Positions 10,060-20,764 of a DNA stretch of 64,000 bases are shown here, one piece after another. A program made the position numbers and the translations under genes. Each line of letters begins with the position of its first letter. The stretch's first letter is position 1. Below the pieces are notes generated by a model that saw only the letters and a list, made by a program, of their open reading frames with translations, did not search any database and was not told where the DNA came from. Source of the DNA: Culex pipiens pallens (lineage: Eukaryota; Arthropoda; Insecta; Diptera; Culicidae); NCBI RefSeq assembly GCF_016801865.2, contig NC_068938.1, positions 72,129,021-72,193,020 of the forward strand, given 5' to 3'.

Positions 10060-11321
10060 TGTAACAAAATTTACCTTTTGGCGTGCATTCAGGGGCTGGT
10101 TCCGGGGATAACATTGACGTTTTGAGCAAAATGAAATGGCGCGTCGCCTATCTTTTCTGCTGATCCGTTCTTTCGAAAAATTTCAAAACTTTGAAGGCCT
10201 GAGCTCCAGAGTGCGTCAACTCAATGTTAGGGGCAGGGGGGGCAGAATGGACCATGGGGGCAGATTGGGCCACCCTTGGTTTTGGGCTTTAGAAGGGATT
10301 TAGACCAACTGTAAGGCAAGGGTCTTATCAAGGACGTCAAATAACATCACCGTACCAAAAACGACGTTTAAATTCATTGTATTTTTCGAATTATGAGCAA
10401 AAATGTAAATTTATTGACAAAACTACGCAAATGTTGTTTATTTCGAGGTTTTTAAATAAGCTTTCTGAAAAGTTGGATTGTTTGAAAAAGTTTTCTCAAT
10501 GGGCAAAATGGACCACCCTTATCCTGCCTTATAAAAACAATCAAAAGTTATGAAATTTCGATTAAATGGATTATTTCACTCCTGTTAGCTTCACAAATCA
10601 CTGTTAATGCAACAATAGTTGATTTTTCAGTTGTTTTGATGATTATTTGTAAAAATAGTGTCCTTTTTCAACATATTAACACTATTTTCAAAAATGTTTG
10701 TTTTGGTAAATGACTATTTTTATAAAAGTGATCAAATTTCATGGAAACTATACTGGAAAAGTTTCTCAAGTCATTTCTTATCACCCTTCAACGTTGTAAT
10801 AGAAGAAATGGCTTGTTTTCTAAGGTGGCCCATTCTGCCCCGCTGGGTGGTCCATTCTGCCCCGCACCCTGGAAAGTTGTTCGAAAAAACATTTTTTTTA
10901 AAGTGGCTCATAAATAGTTTTAAGTAAAAAAAAAATCATCAACCAGGTGTACAACATTCAAGGGAACATTTCAAAGCATAAGCCTACTACACTGGATTCA
11001 TAAATTTGCATGTTTTTCTATGATTTTCGGTATATTTTACTTAGGCGGACCATTCTGCCCCCCTGCCCCTATATATACCAAAACATGCGCAAGGATCTGG
11101 CCTACACGCCGATGATGTTGAAAATAAACGCTTCAGTGGCCAAATTGTCTAAAAAATCTACATTTTTGAAAAACATGTTTTTAAGAGATGAGTCCTATTT
11201 AAATTCAAATGCAAAGCGACAGCTCCTATTTAGTTCAATCAAGCTCATATTTGGGATTTGAGCTCAGTACGCCCACCGGAACCAGCCCCTGAATGCACGC
11301 CAAAAGGTAAATTTTGTTACA
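10060..11321. mobile_element. 1.26 kb TIR element inserted in the foldback arm
   Basis: Inverted termini of about 45 bp: TGTAACAAAATTTACCTTTT at the left and its complement at the right, continuing through GGCGTGCATTCAGGGGCTGG. Comparison with the uninterrupted right arm (12655-12680) shows an original site reading about AGGATGTGGGTAA, so the insertion point is known to within two or three bases. It carries a further nested element at 10230-11069. Confidence 0.85.
10230..11069. mobile_element. TA-flanked element with G-rich termini, innermost layer
   Basis: The left end GGGGCAGGGGGGGCAGAAT and the right end CCATTCTGCCCCCCTGCCCC are inverted copies over about 24 bp, each flanked by TA (10228-10229 and 11070-11071). 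Internal copies of CCATTCTGCCCCGC lie at about 10829 and 10851. TA duplication points to the Tc1/mariner group. An 89-codon frame inside has no recognisable domain. Confidence 0.75.
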
Positions 11322-13844
11322 TGGGTAATTCTCTACCAACTCACACGAAATCGGGAAAAGTTGCCCCGACCCCTCTTCGATTTGCGTGAAACTTTGTCCT
11401 AAGGGGTAACTTTTGTCCCTGATCACGAATCCGAGGTCCGTTTTTTGATATCTCGTGACGGAGGGGCGGTACGACCCCTTTCATTTTTGAACATGCGAAA
11501 AAAGAGGTGTTTTTCAATAATTTGCAGCCTGAAACGGTGATGAGATAGAAATTTGGTGTCAAAGGGACTTTTATGTAAAATTAGACGCCCGATTTGATAG
11601 CGTACTCAGAATTCCGAAAAAACGTATTTTTCATCGAAAAAAACACTAAAAAAGTTTTAAAAATTCTCCCATTTTCCGTTACTCGACTGTAAAAAATTTT
11701 GGAACATGTCATTTTATGGGAAATTTAATGTACTTTTCAAATCTACATTGTCCCAGAAGGGTCATTTTTTCATTTAGAACAAAATTTTTCATTTTAAAAT
11801 TTCGTGTTTTTTCTAATTTTGCAGGGTTATTTTTTAGAGTGTAACAATGTTCTACAAAGTTGTAGAGCAGACAATTACAAAAATTTTGATATATAGACAT
11901 AAGGGGTTTGCTTATAAACATCACAAGTTATCGCGATTTTACGAAAAAAAGTTTTGAAAAAGTTACTTTTTGCGTTTCTCTTTGTTTCGTCGTCCGTGTC
12001 TGTCGCGAGTTACCATGAACGGCCATGATCGATGACGACCAACTTTTTCAAAACTTTTTTTCGTAAAATCGCGATAACTCGTGATGATTATAAGCAAACC
12101 CATATGTCTATATATCAAAATTTTTGTAATTGTCTGCTCTACAACTTTGTAGAACATTGTTACACTCTAAAAAATAACCCTGCAATGTTAGAAAAAACAC
12201 AAAATTTTAAAATGAAAAATTTTGTTCTAAATGAAAAAATGACCCTTCTGGGACAATGTAGATTCGAAAAGTACATTAAATTTCCCATAAAATGACATGT
12301 TCCAAATTTTTTTACAGTCGAGTAACGGAAAATGGGAGAATTTTTAAAACTTTTTTAGTGTTTTTTTCGATGAAAAATACGTTTTTTCGGAATTCTGAGT
12401 ACGCCATCAAATCGGGCGTCTAATTTTACATAAAAGTCCCTTTGACACCAAATTTCTATCTCATCACCGTTTCAGGCTGCAAATTATTGAAAAACACCTC
12501 TTTTTTCGCATGTTCAAAAATGGAAGGGGTCGTACCGCCCCTCCGTCACGAGATATCAAAAAACGGACCTCGGATTCGTGATCAGGGACAAAAGTTACCC
12601 CTTAGGACAAAGTTTCACGCAAATCGAAGAGGGGTCGGGGCAACTGCTGTGTGAGTTGGCGGAGAATTACCCACATCCTAATGAGAATGATCGTAGTAGC
12701 TGTTTATAACAGGAATAAGTTAAATATCGAAGAATTTTGAAAATTGGCAACAATTTTCCCACAAAAATAGACATAACTTTACTGAAAATGGATAAAATGT
12801 CATACTTTATTCTGCAAAATTGTTCTTCATTTTGTTTGCAACAATGCTACAACATTAGTTTTTGAATTCAGACATGACAGTTGATTTACCAGAGCAAATT
12901 GAAAATATTTTTTAGAAATAACACTATTTTACACCTCCTGATGACGCTGGGACTCCAGTAATGGACCGATTTAAGGTGTACTATGCCAGGATTATATTTT
13001 GGGAACTAAGAATTGATATCTTGATGAAAATTTACTTCTTTGTCCAGAGTTAGCCTGAGATTTTAGACGTATTTTTTGGGGTTTTAGGTGATATATTAGG
13101 TTTTTTAACTTCAAATCGAGATAAAATCAGTTTTCACCGACAGAATATTTTGGGAATCGATTTTTCTGACTCAGAATAGTCCCCCCAACAACCTCCCGAA
13201 GGAATTTCCGAGGTGCATGTAAGTTGCATAATAATCCCCTTCTTACCCACCGTGTGATTATCAATAATTCTAGAGTTTTTGAACTATTGTCTTTCATATG
13301 TTGATAGGACCTTTTTAAAAAATACTCTAGAATTGTTCTTTTAGAAATTCCTTACTAAATATATTCCATTTCTAAAGGCTTTCTACAACTTTTTGAAAAC
13401 ATTTGAACATTTAACAAATCTAGAGTTTCTTTTTAAATGTCCTATAAACTGTTGTGTTTCACATGCTATACGACCTTTTCAATAAAAAAAAAACTCTGGA
13501 AAAGTGTTCGTGAAAACACTAAGAACGATATTATTCGTAAAAGCAAACTTGACATTTCGTAAACTTTTAAACGTTTAACAAAAAAAATTGAAGAACATCA
13601 TGATTTGATGCAAATCACGGTTTATTGTATGAATACTTTTAAACGTGCAAGTCATAATCACTCTGATAGCATTTTGTGAAATTTGTTAGCTTTAAAAACG
13701 ACACAGTTTTATATTTTTAATTCTCAGATTTATTAAACGTAATTTATATAAATAATTCATTGACAGTTTTTGTTATACCATGGTTTCATATCGGCAAAGT
13801 GTACGAATTTTTGCTCAGCAAGATTTGGTAGCCTTAAGTATGAG

Positions 13845-14394
13845 CCATAAACTACTCAAAATTGATTTATAATTTTTGGCGACCGAAATGGCGGTCATAA
13901 CAAATTCAAATTTGACTGAAATGGGCTAACAGAACTCAAATTTGATGTTTAAAGACGAAAATAAAAAAATAAGATTTTTTTTTATCGCGATTCGATTAGT
14001 AAAATGAATTTAATTAAATTAAATATTTTTGTCGATTATATTGTATATGTTTTCCCATATATTTTCAAAATGTTGCATATACAAACATATACATTTCCAA
14101 ATTTCCCGGGAAACGGGAATTTTGTTTCACGGCGGGAAATTGGCCCTTGGGAGGGGTACTAATTTTACATCCCTAAAAGGATTTGCTACATTCCTTCATT
14201 TATATACTGCAACTTACAGAACTTTTGATGCATTATTTTCCTGAAAACTGCTTTTAAAAATTCGAGTCAATGTGTATAAACGCACTATCAGATCTTAACT
14301 TTTTACCTTAAAAGCAATTGCAAAAATTGCTTTTTTAATTACAAAAGTTTAGAACATAAAAAATATATGTCACAAACATTTTAGGCAACTTTTG
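13845..14394. other. AT-rich spacer
   Basis: Positions 14090-14150 hold TTTCCCGGGAAACGGGAATT and GCGGGAAATT, resembling the CCCGGG-rich hAT-like terminus at 63700. Otherwise the stretch is AT-rich with no terminal repeats and only short frames. Confidence 0.4.
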
Positions 14395-14690
14395 TTCTGA
14401 TAACTTTACTTTTCTTGTTTTATGCTTTTCTTGTTTTATTTTTAGCATTTTAATTTGCATTTATCTTGTTTAGTTTATGTTTGTTTTTGATAGTATTTGG
14501 CCTATTCCACCACCTCCTATCATTACCTATTGCCTATCTATTTTTTTCATGTTTTTACAAAACACAGCTGAAGTTTACCCCTTAAAAATTACCTTTCTAA
14601 AAACATTGGCAAAGTCACATAAAACAAGTAAAACTTCAAAACCTAAAATTTTCTAAAATTTTAAGGGTTCTTCTTTGCAATGCTTTTTAA
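14395..14690 (+). repeat. Fragment of the GGTAGTATTTGGCCTATTC element
   Basis: The run from AACTTTTGTTCTGATAACTT through TTTGCATTTATCTTGTTTAG and TAGTATTTGGCCTATTC to the TTCTTCTTTGCAATGC region matches the element copies at 28221-28777 and, inverted, 57939-58469. Neither terminal TTAACCC repeat is visible, so this copy is internal only. Confidence 0.6.
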
Positions 14691-16868
14691 AGATCAAAAA
14701 TTGATTGAAAACTTGTTTTTTTGTTTTCTTCAGCTTAATAAAAATAAAGAAACTGGGATGCATAGATTTCACCAAATTGAAAATGAACAAAACATCCGTT
14801 CTCAAAGAACTTATTTGTGCTGCCAACTGTTACTGCAACCACTCGTCAAGCTTTTGTACCCATTTTTGCAACATGTTTTATCGCTCATTTTGAAAGAGTG
14901 CTGCTTTTAAACTCTGCTCTACTTATTATGGTTGAGCTTTCCCAAGAAAATCCATTCACTTTGCCTTCCAAAGACGGTTGCATCGTTGCACCAGAAAGCC
15001 CCGTTAAGGCACAAGAACATGTTCACACATTTTAAAAACCAGACCAGAAAAAAGCTCAACGAAGGAATATTCTCTCAAACGCAAAGTGGCACGCGGATCA
15101 TAAAAAGCAGCTGCCACGCCACGTTCAGCGTTGGCCAATAGAGCTTTTGGGGCAACTCCCGAAGCTCCGCTCTCCACTGGGAGGGTGATAGGGAAATTAT
15201 GGGCCACCCTAATCGGTTTCCCTGAAGCTGGTGAAAGTTTGCAAAACAGGAACCCTTTAAATCGGGGTTTGAACAAACAACTCGTTGCAAAACTTGTTTT
15301 TTTTTCAGCGCTCGTCGTATTTTTATCTGCAAATTTTGTAATTTTGATAAAATAAAATTGAATGAAACTCAATCCAGCCTTGCGCAGGTCAACATCGTTT
15401 CCGATGCATCCAACAACTAACTCTGCTTTTTCCATTCCCCCTCGAGGGGGTTGGACGTCGTAGTTCCGGCTTGTGTACAACTTTGGTGTGTGTGGTGGGC
15501 GGACGATTTTCGACACCAATCCGGAAGGCCCACCCTAACTCATCCCCAGCCCTGTTTTTTGTTGGCCCAATTTTGTTGAGCTGCTGGCGCACAACTTTCC
15601 GAGAGATGTTTTGCATGATGCAAGTAATGAGCGTAAAGATGAAAATAATTTCGGCACCAACAAAAGATTGAAGCAAAGTTGGATTCTAATGCTGGGCCTG
15701 CGTCAATGAAGTGAGGGAGAAGGGGGTGCATTTTCCCAACAGAATGTTCCACCAAACTGCCTGCCAAACTACTGGATTGAGCAGAAGCTTCAGGGAGAAA
15801 AGCTGGTGAAAGAAAAGTTGGTCGAAAAATTATGGCAACTGCATGGCAAAAGTGTTATAGCTTTTACTTCCGCCGTTAACTCCAGGGTGTGTTTTCTCCC
15901 GAAGTGATGGCAGAATGGCCACACGGCCTACTCCTCCCCACCACCCGGGGAAAAGTCCCGGAAGAGCACAGAAGGAAATTCCATCACTACAACTCTGAAG
16001 CTGGTGCTGCTGCTCAAAAGAGGACCCTCTGGGAACAACGTAGATAAAATTAATTCATAATTCATCGCCATAGTGTTGGTCCCGTACTCGTGTTCACGGA
16101 AAAGGTTTTTCCCGCGCTTTTCCAGTGCAACGAGAGAACAGTGAGAGAGAGACAGAGAGAGGGGGATGAGTGTTGTTTGCAAATTGAATGGAGTTTTCGC
16201 GAAAAGTAGGCACCACTCCTTTCTCCCGGACGGAGGAGAGCAAAAACGTGTGGCACCCAATGGGAAAAGCGGCCCGTGATGCCGGGGTCCTGGCAGAAAT
16301 GGCAGAGTTGCCAGAAATTGTATAAAAAATATCGTTCTTTAAATTTTGCTTAAAATGTCAAGCAATCAAAATTCATCGCTTCATCGCAATAATCTTCAAA
16401 ATTAAAAAAATAATATTTCGTTGGATACTGGCAACCCGCATCCAACCCCAAACTATCGCCTGGTTCTGGCCAAAGACCGACGTGAAGGAAAGCTTGACAA
16501 AGGCAAGTCTTTCAATTATGTACACCGTAATCTGTTTAGCGCACGAACCGATCCGGCAAAGCAAAGAAAAGGGCTCAAGTCTTTATCTTCTTTTTTTTTT
16601 TTGCTTTGAGAGAGTTGCATCCAAGTATTGGTTCATCTTTCAAGATTTTCGAACACAGTTTTATTACAATATTTTTGACTTTGGAATTAATTAAATGTTA
16701 ATATGCTGTTAATTGAGCTGCATTATATATATTTGAATTATTTATTGTCAACTTCTATTTAAAGAATGATTTATATCCGTTCACTTGCCAAATCCAGCGA
16801 AAAATAACACCGACAAACAAAATGTATGCGCAGGCTCAACTCGAGGGGAAGGATGAACATTTAGGTCC
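14691..16868. other. Unique non-coding DNA
   Basis: Base composition is more even than in the flanking repeats, and no copy of this stretch occurs elsewhere in the window. A 171-codon minus-strand frame (15004-15519) and shorter overlapping frames exist, but I recognise no domain and find no consistent exon structure. It could be conserved intronic or regulatory sequence. Confidence 0.45.
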
Positions 16869-17086
16869 CCATGTTTTTTTTAATTGTGTAAATTTGGAAG
16901 GTTTAATTTTAGAAGGTTGAATTTTACCTCTTTTATGATGTAATTTTACCTCAATTTAGAATGAAAAAGTGGCATTACACCAGAAAAGAGGTAAAATTAC
17001 ACCTTTTCAGAAGTAAAATTATACATTTTTTATAACATAAAATTCACTTCTTCCCAGATATAATTAGCAAGATTTTTTTTCTGTGT
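16869..17086. mobile_element. CACAGTAAAAAAA-type MITE, worn copy
   Basis: The right end is TTTTTTTTCTGTGTA and the interior has GGTAAAATTACACC and ATTTTACCTC runs in inverted arrangement, as in 17378-17573. The left terminus has decayed to TTTTTTTTAATTGTG. It is one of six related copies in the window. Confidence 0.65.
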
Positions 17087-17097
17087 AGGATTTGATC

Positions 17098-17226
17098 CGG
17101 GGAACAACTTTGTAGAACATTGCAATGCTCTAGAAGTTGATCCCGAAAAGATACAGGTTAATTTTTTGAGCATGTTTTAAAATTTTCAATTTCTAGCACT
17201 TTGCGATGTTCTACAAAGTTGTTTCT
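17098..17226. repeat. Hairpin with ACAACTTTGTAGAACAT arms
   Basis: ACAACTTTGTAGAACATTGC near 17104 faces its near-complement GCGATGTTCTACAAAGTTGT near 17203. The same TTCTACAAAGTTGT word is present in both arms of the foldback at 11850 and 12140, so this may be a relic of a related element. Confidence 0.55.
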
Positions 17227-17377
17227 ATAAGAAACCTAAGAATAGGAAAATTTGACATATTTTCTATAAGAAGATGTTAAAAGTTACAATTCTCCATAGT
17301 AAATTGATTAAATACTAACTTCAGATCAAAACTGGAGCAACTAATCCTTAACCAAATGAGCTCAAATTTTCAGGCTA

Positions 17378-17573
17378 CACAGTAAAAAAATCATGGTAAT
17401 ATTACATCTGGGAAAGGGTCATCTTTTATGTCAGAAAAAATGTGTAATTTTACCACTTTTCTGTTGTAATGCCACTTTTATAGACTAAATTGTGGTAAAA
17501 TTACATCATTAAAGGGGAAAAACTCAACCTATCAAAATTACACCTTCCAATTTTACACATTTTTTTTACTGTG
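17378..17573. mobile_element. TA-flanked MITE (CACAGTAAAAAAA termini)
   Basis: CACAGTAAAAAAATCATGG at the left and TTTTTTTTACTGTG at the right form the terminal repeats, each flanked by TA (17376-17377 and 17574-17575). The interior is a run of short palindromes built on TAATTTTACC and GGTAAAATTACA. At 196 bp it has no coding capacity. TA duplication and size suit a Tc1/mariner-type MITE. Confidence 0.85.
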
Positions 17574-17749
17574 TAGCTTCTGGGGCCATAGTACTTTAAA
17601 ATTCCGGTTAATGCAAACACAATTGAACACTTTTGTCTTTATCATATATTCGTGAACCACGCTACAGCGCTGTAATTTTTGTCAAAAAATAATTATAATT
17701 GAAAGGGTTTTATCCATTTGTATATATGATTCCGAGCACTTTACATACA

Positions 17750-17945
17750 CACAGTATAAAAAAAAACCATGGTAATATTACTTCTGGGAAGGGGTACATC
17801 TTTTATGTCAGAAAAAATGTGTAATTTTACCACTTTTCTGATGTAATGTCACTTTTTAGTCTAAATTGAGGTAAAATTACATCATAAAAGAGGTATTATT
17901 CAACCTTCCAAAATTACACCTTCCAAACTTACACATTTTTTTATT
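17750..17945. mobile_element. MITE of the CACAGTAAAAAAA family
   Basis: It begins CACAGTATAAAAAAAAACC and follows the 17378 copy closely (GGTAATATTACTTCTGGGAA, GTGTAATTTTACCACTTTTC). The right terminus has merged into a T-rich run next to the foldback beginning near 17946. Confidence 0.75.
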
Positions 17946-18651
17946 TTTTTTTTTTATTATTTAATCCGGCTGAAACTTTTTCAATGCCTTCGGAATGCCC
18001 AAAGAAGCCATTTTGCATCATTAGTTTGTTCATTAATATTCCATACAAATTTGTCAGCTGTCCATACAAAAATGATGTATGAAAATTAAAATATCTGTAT
18101 CATTTGAAGGAATTTTTCGATCGATTTGGTGTCTTCGGCAAAGTAGTAGGTATAGACAAGGACTACACTGAAAAAAAAGATTTTCATTTTTATAAATTAG
18201 TGCACATGTTTGCCCACTTTTGAAAAAAATATTTTTGAAAAGCTGAGAAAATTCTCTATATTTTGCTTCTTTGAACTTTGTTGATACGACCCTTAGTTGC
18301 TGCGATTTTGCCATGCAAAGGTTTAAAAACAGGAAAATTGATGTTTTCTAAGTCTCACCCAAACAACCCACCATTTTCTAACGTCGATATATCAGCAAAT
18401 AATGGTCCGATTTTCAATGTTAAAACATGAAACATTCGTGAAGTTTTCCGGTCTTTTCGAAAACAATATTTTCAAAAAATTTAAATCAAGATTAACATTT
18501 CAAAAGGGTGTAATATTGAATATTTGGCCCTTTTGAAACGTAAGTCCATTAGTTGCTGAGATATCGACGTTAGAAAATGGTGGGTTGTTTGGGTGAGATT
18601 TAGAAAACATCAATTTTCCTAATTTTAATCCTTTGCATGGCAAAATTTCAG

Positions 18652-20147
18652 CAACTAAGGGTCGTATCATTAATTAGCATGAGCATGAGCATGAGAGCCC
18701 ACCCATGCTTGTCCTTCTCCGTTGCTGAACAGAACCGTAATATCCTTTCAGCACTACTGATCATATGCTTCGACTATCAAGTGGTATTTCCCTTATCAAC
18801 AGCATGTATGAATGCGATGAAAAGATAAAACACCATGATTGCCAAAACAAGATCAGTTGCGAATAGGTAACAGTGATTGGCCACCAACGGCGCCCGCCAT
18901 GTCAGTTTGTAGATCTCGATTTTAAGGGACGGGAATGTTAGTTAGCGCAGGTTGCTTCTAGGGCAGCTGATTTACTCTGTGCTTACACCCCACGAGCGCC
19001 AGGAACCTGAAAACTTGTTAGTAGGATAGGGTGTTTGGTCAGGATTCATCATAGAAGATGATGATGCATAGTGTTTGTTGAAAGGTATTATATTTTATTC
19101 TCAAGGCAAACAATCGGATGCTGCGGATGAGACACTTCCCGTTTAACTGTTGTTAATTTTTTAATGAAATGGTTTAATCTTAGACAACCGGCTGTGGAAC
19201 GATAAAACCAAATAATATTTATTTATAAAATGAGGTGTTAAACGCAATGCTGCAATGATAGCGTAGTCTGATTTTTAATTATATAATCATTTAGTTCATG
19301 AATTTGTTACGGAATAGACGCGACGAACTCAACCATCAAGTGCCTTCCGATCTTCTTTCTGTTAGCTAGATAAGGTATTGATTTTCGTTGCCTCTCGAGC
19401 TACGATGCTATGGAGAGGGCTTAACACACAAACAACCGACGTCGAGCCCTCCGAGCTACGGAGCTATGGGAAGGTCTTTTCAACACAAAAAAGACTCGCG
19501 CACCACACGACGTTCTTGATGAATCAAAATAATTTTGTTACGCGATAAACCTAACGAACTCAATCGTCAACTTGCCATCCAATCAGCGATAATGAAGAAA
19601 GGTCTTGAAGCACACAATAACTCACCGATTAAAATGAATTATTTTCAAGATCGATCTTGTTTTATAACTACAGCGCTCTCGATTTTCACGATCCCGAATA
19701 CAGCACAAAACGAACACCGCAAAAATCCAACTCACAATCCTGATTTGTTTTTTTTTTTCTTTTTTTTTTTGCTTTTTTCACTTTGCACACAAACACAACC
19801 ATAATTGAATAATTTCCCCCAACCAACGCGTCCCTTCACTCACCATTCTTGCAGGCACAATCCTGATTTTTTTCTTCACTTTGCACACAAACACAACCAT
19901 CCGCTTGCACTGGTGGAACATAATCTGAACTCAAACAGCAACACAAAAGAGACGAATTTTATCGCGAAAAAACAGGACTGCGCGTCCCCAGAAGCACTGC
20001 ACCTATGATGCCATTATTTAATTATAATTACCAATCACCCCATGCTCACAAACAGCGACACAAAAGAGACGAAAATCATCGCGAAAAAATAGGAATGCGC
20101 GTCCCCAGAAGCACTGCACTTATCCAACTAAGGGTCGTATCATTAAT
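18652..20147 (-). mobile_element. 1.45 kb retroposon-like insertion with 23 bp direct repeat
   Basis: A 23 bp direct repeat beginning CAACTAAGGGTCGTATCATT flanks the insert (18652-18674 and 20125-20147) and belongs to the host arm, so it is a target-site duplication. The insert begins with TAGCATGAGCATGAGCATGA. Read on the minus strand this is a 3' tail of short tandem units, as in some LINEs and SINEs. No long minus-strand frame is present, so it is non-autonomous. Confidence 0.75.
19304..20123. repeat. Internal tandem duplications of the 1.45 kb insertion
   Basis: Three diverged repeats are visible. GTTACGGAATAGACG with CGAACTCAACCATCAAGT (19304) recurs as GTTACGCGATAAACC with CGAACTCAATCGTCAACT (19537). 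CTTTGCACACAAACACAACC occurs at about 19782 and 19880. ACACAAAAGAGACGAA to GAAGCACTGCACTTATC occurs at about 19942 and 20057. They lie toward the 5' end of the minus-strand element, where tandem promoter-like repeats are common in LINEs. Confidence 0.6.
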
Positions 20148-20414
20148 GTTCAAAAAGCAAAATATAGAGAATTTTCTCAGCTTTTCAAAAATATTTTGTG
20201 TGGGCAAACATGTCACTAATTAAAAAAATTAAAATCTTATCCTTATCTTTACCTACAACTTTGCCGAAGACACCAAATCGATCAAAAAATGTCTTCAAAA
20301 GATACAGATTTTCGAATTTTCATACATCATTTTTGTATGGACAGCTACCAAATGTGTATGGAAAAGTATATTAGCAAACTTATGATGCAAAATGGCTTCT
20401 TTGAGCATACAGAA

Positions 20415-20643
20415 CACAGAAAAAAAAAGTTGAATTTTGGAATGTTGAAAATTTGGTAGGTTGAATATTACCTCTTGTTTTGAGTAATATTACATAAAAA
20501 ATGTGTAAAAATGTGAACCTGATGAATATTCATCAAAAACTGATGAAAATTCATCATTTTCTGGGGTAAAATTAATCATTTTTTTTGCCACAAAATCTGT
20601 CACCATTTCCTGATGAATATTACCATCATTTTTTTTTTCTGTG
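20415..20643. mobile_element. MITE of the CACAGAAAAAAAA subfamily, copy 1
   Basis: Ends are CACAGAAAAAAAAAG and TTTTTTTTTTCTGTG. The interior contains GATGAATATTCATCA palindromes. It interrupts the right arm of the surrounding foldback, so it inserted after that element. The copy at 23532-23758 is the same subfamily in reverse orientation. Confidence 0.8.
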
Positions 20644-20711
20644 AAGGCACCAAAAAAGTTTCAGTCGGATTAAAAAAAAATAACAAAAAAAGACAGAATT
20701 CGTAGAGTGTT

Positions 20712-20764
20712 GCTCGCATGCTTTCATCGGACTGGCTGCGTTTGTGTAAGATTAGATTAGATTA
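20712..20764 (+). mobile_element. 3' fragment of the GATTA-tailed retroposon
   Basis: GCATGCTTTCATCGGACTGG, GCTGCGTTTGTGT and a GATTAGATTAGATTA tail match the 3' ends of the copies at 2439 and 43757. About 50 bp are present, consistent with strong 5' truncation, which is normal for retroposition. Confidence 0.75.

Larger units (their letters stand above)
9488..13248. mobile_element. Large foldback element with a split left arm
   Basis: The termini are GGGTAAGAAGGGGATTATTA and its exact complement. Outer arm segments 9488-10059 and 12673-13248, and inner segments 11322-11964 and 12036-12672, are near-identical inverted copies with a spacer of about 70 bp near 12000. The left arm is interrupted at 10060-11321 by another element. 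Without that insert the unit is 2.5 kb with arms of about 1.2 kb. Paired frames in the arms (11341-11562 minus, 12442-12654 plus) encode almost the same peptide only because the arms are copies. No transposase is present. Confidence 0.9.
9239..13844. mobile_element. 4.6 kb insertion bounded by 11 bp TSD and GGCTACC termini
   Basis: TTAAGTATGAG occurs at 9239-9249 and again at 13834-13844. Just inside lie GGCTACCAA (9253) and its complement TTGGTAGCC (ending 13833). This is the host layer for the large foldback at 9488-13248. Its own remaining sequence, 9253-9487 and 13249-13833, is AT-rich and non-coding. The left flank holds several CGGATTTTT repeats. Confidence 0.65.
17946..20700. mobile_element. 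Foldback element with right arm split by two insertions
   Basis: The left arm (about 17960-18440) runs GAAACTTTTTCAATGCC, AAGAAGCCATTTTGCATCAT, CAGCTGTCCATACAAAAATG, TTTGGTGTCTTCGGCAAAGT. The right arm is its inverted copy in three pieces: about 18540-18674, 20148-20414 and 20644-20690. The first gap is a 1.45 kb insertion, the second a MITE. The centre is near 18480. Other single-arm copies of the family lie at 1, 6540, 27940 and 28840. Confidence 0.8.

Noticed and set aside
15004..15519. 171-codon minus-strand frame
   Set aside because: Long for this composition, but it has no recognisable domain, no clear splice sites, and competing frames on the opposite strand. Kept only as a note within the unique stretch.
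20712..20764. Telomere-like TTAGG repeats in the GATTAGATTA tails
   Set aside because: The unit is GATTA, not TTAGG, and each tract is a short tail at a retroposon 3' end.
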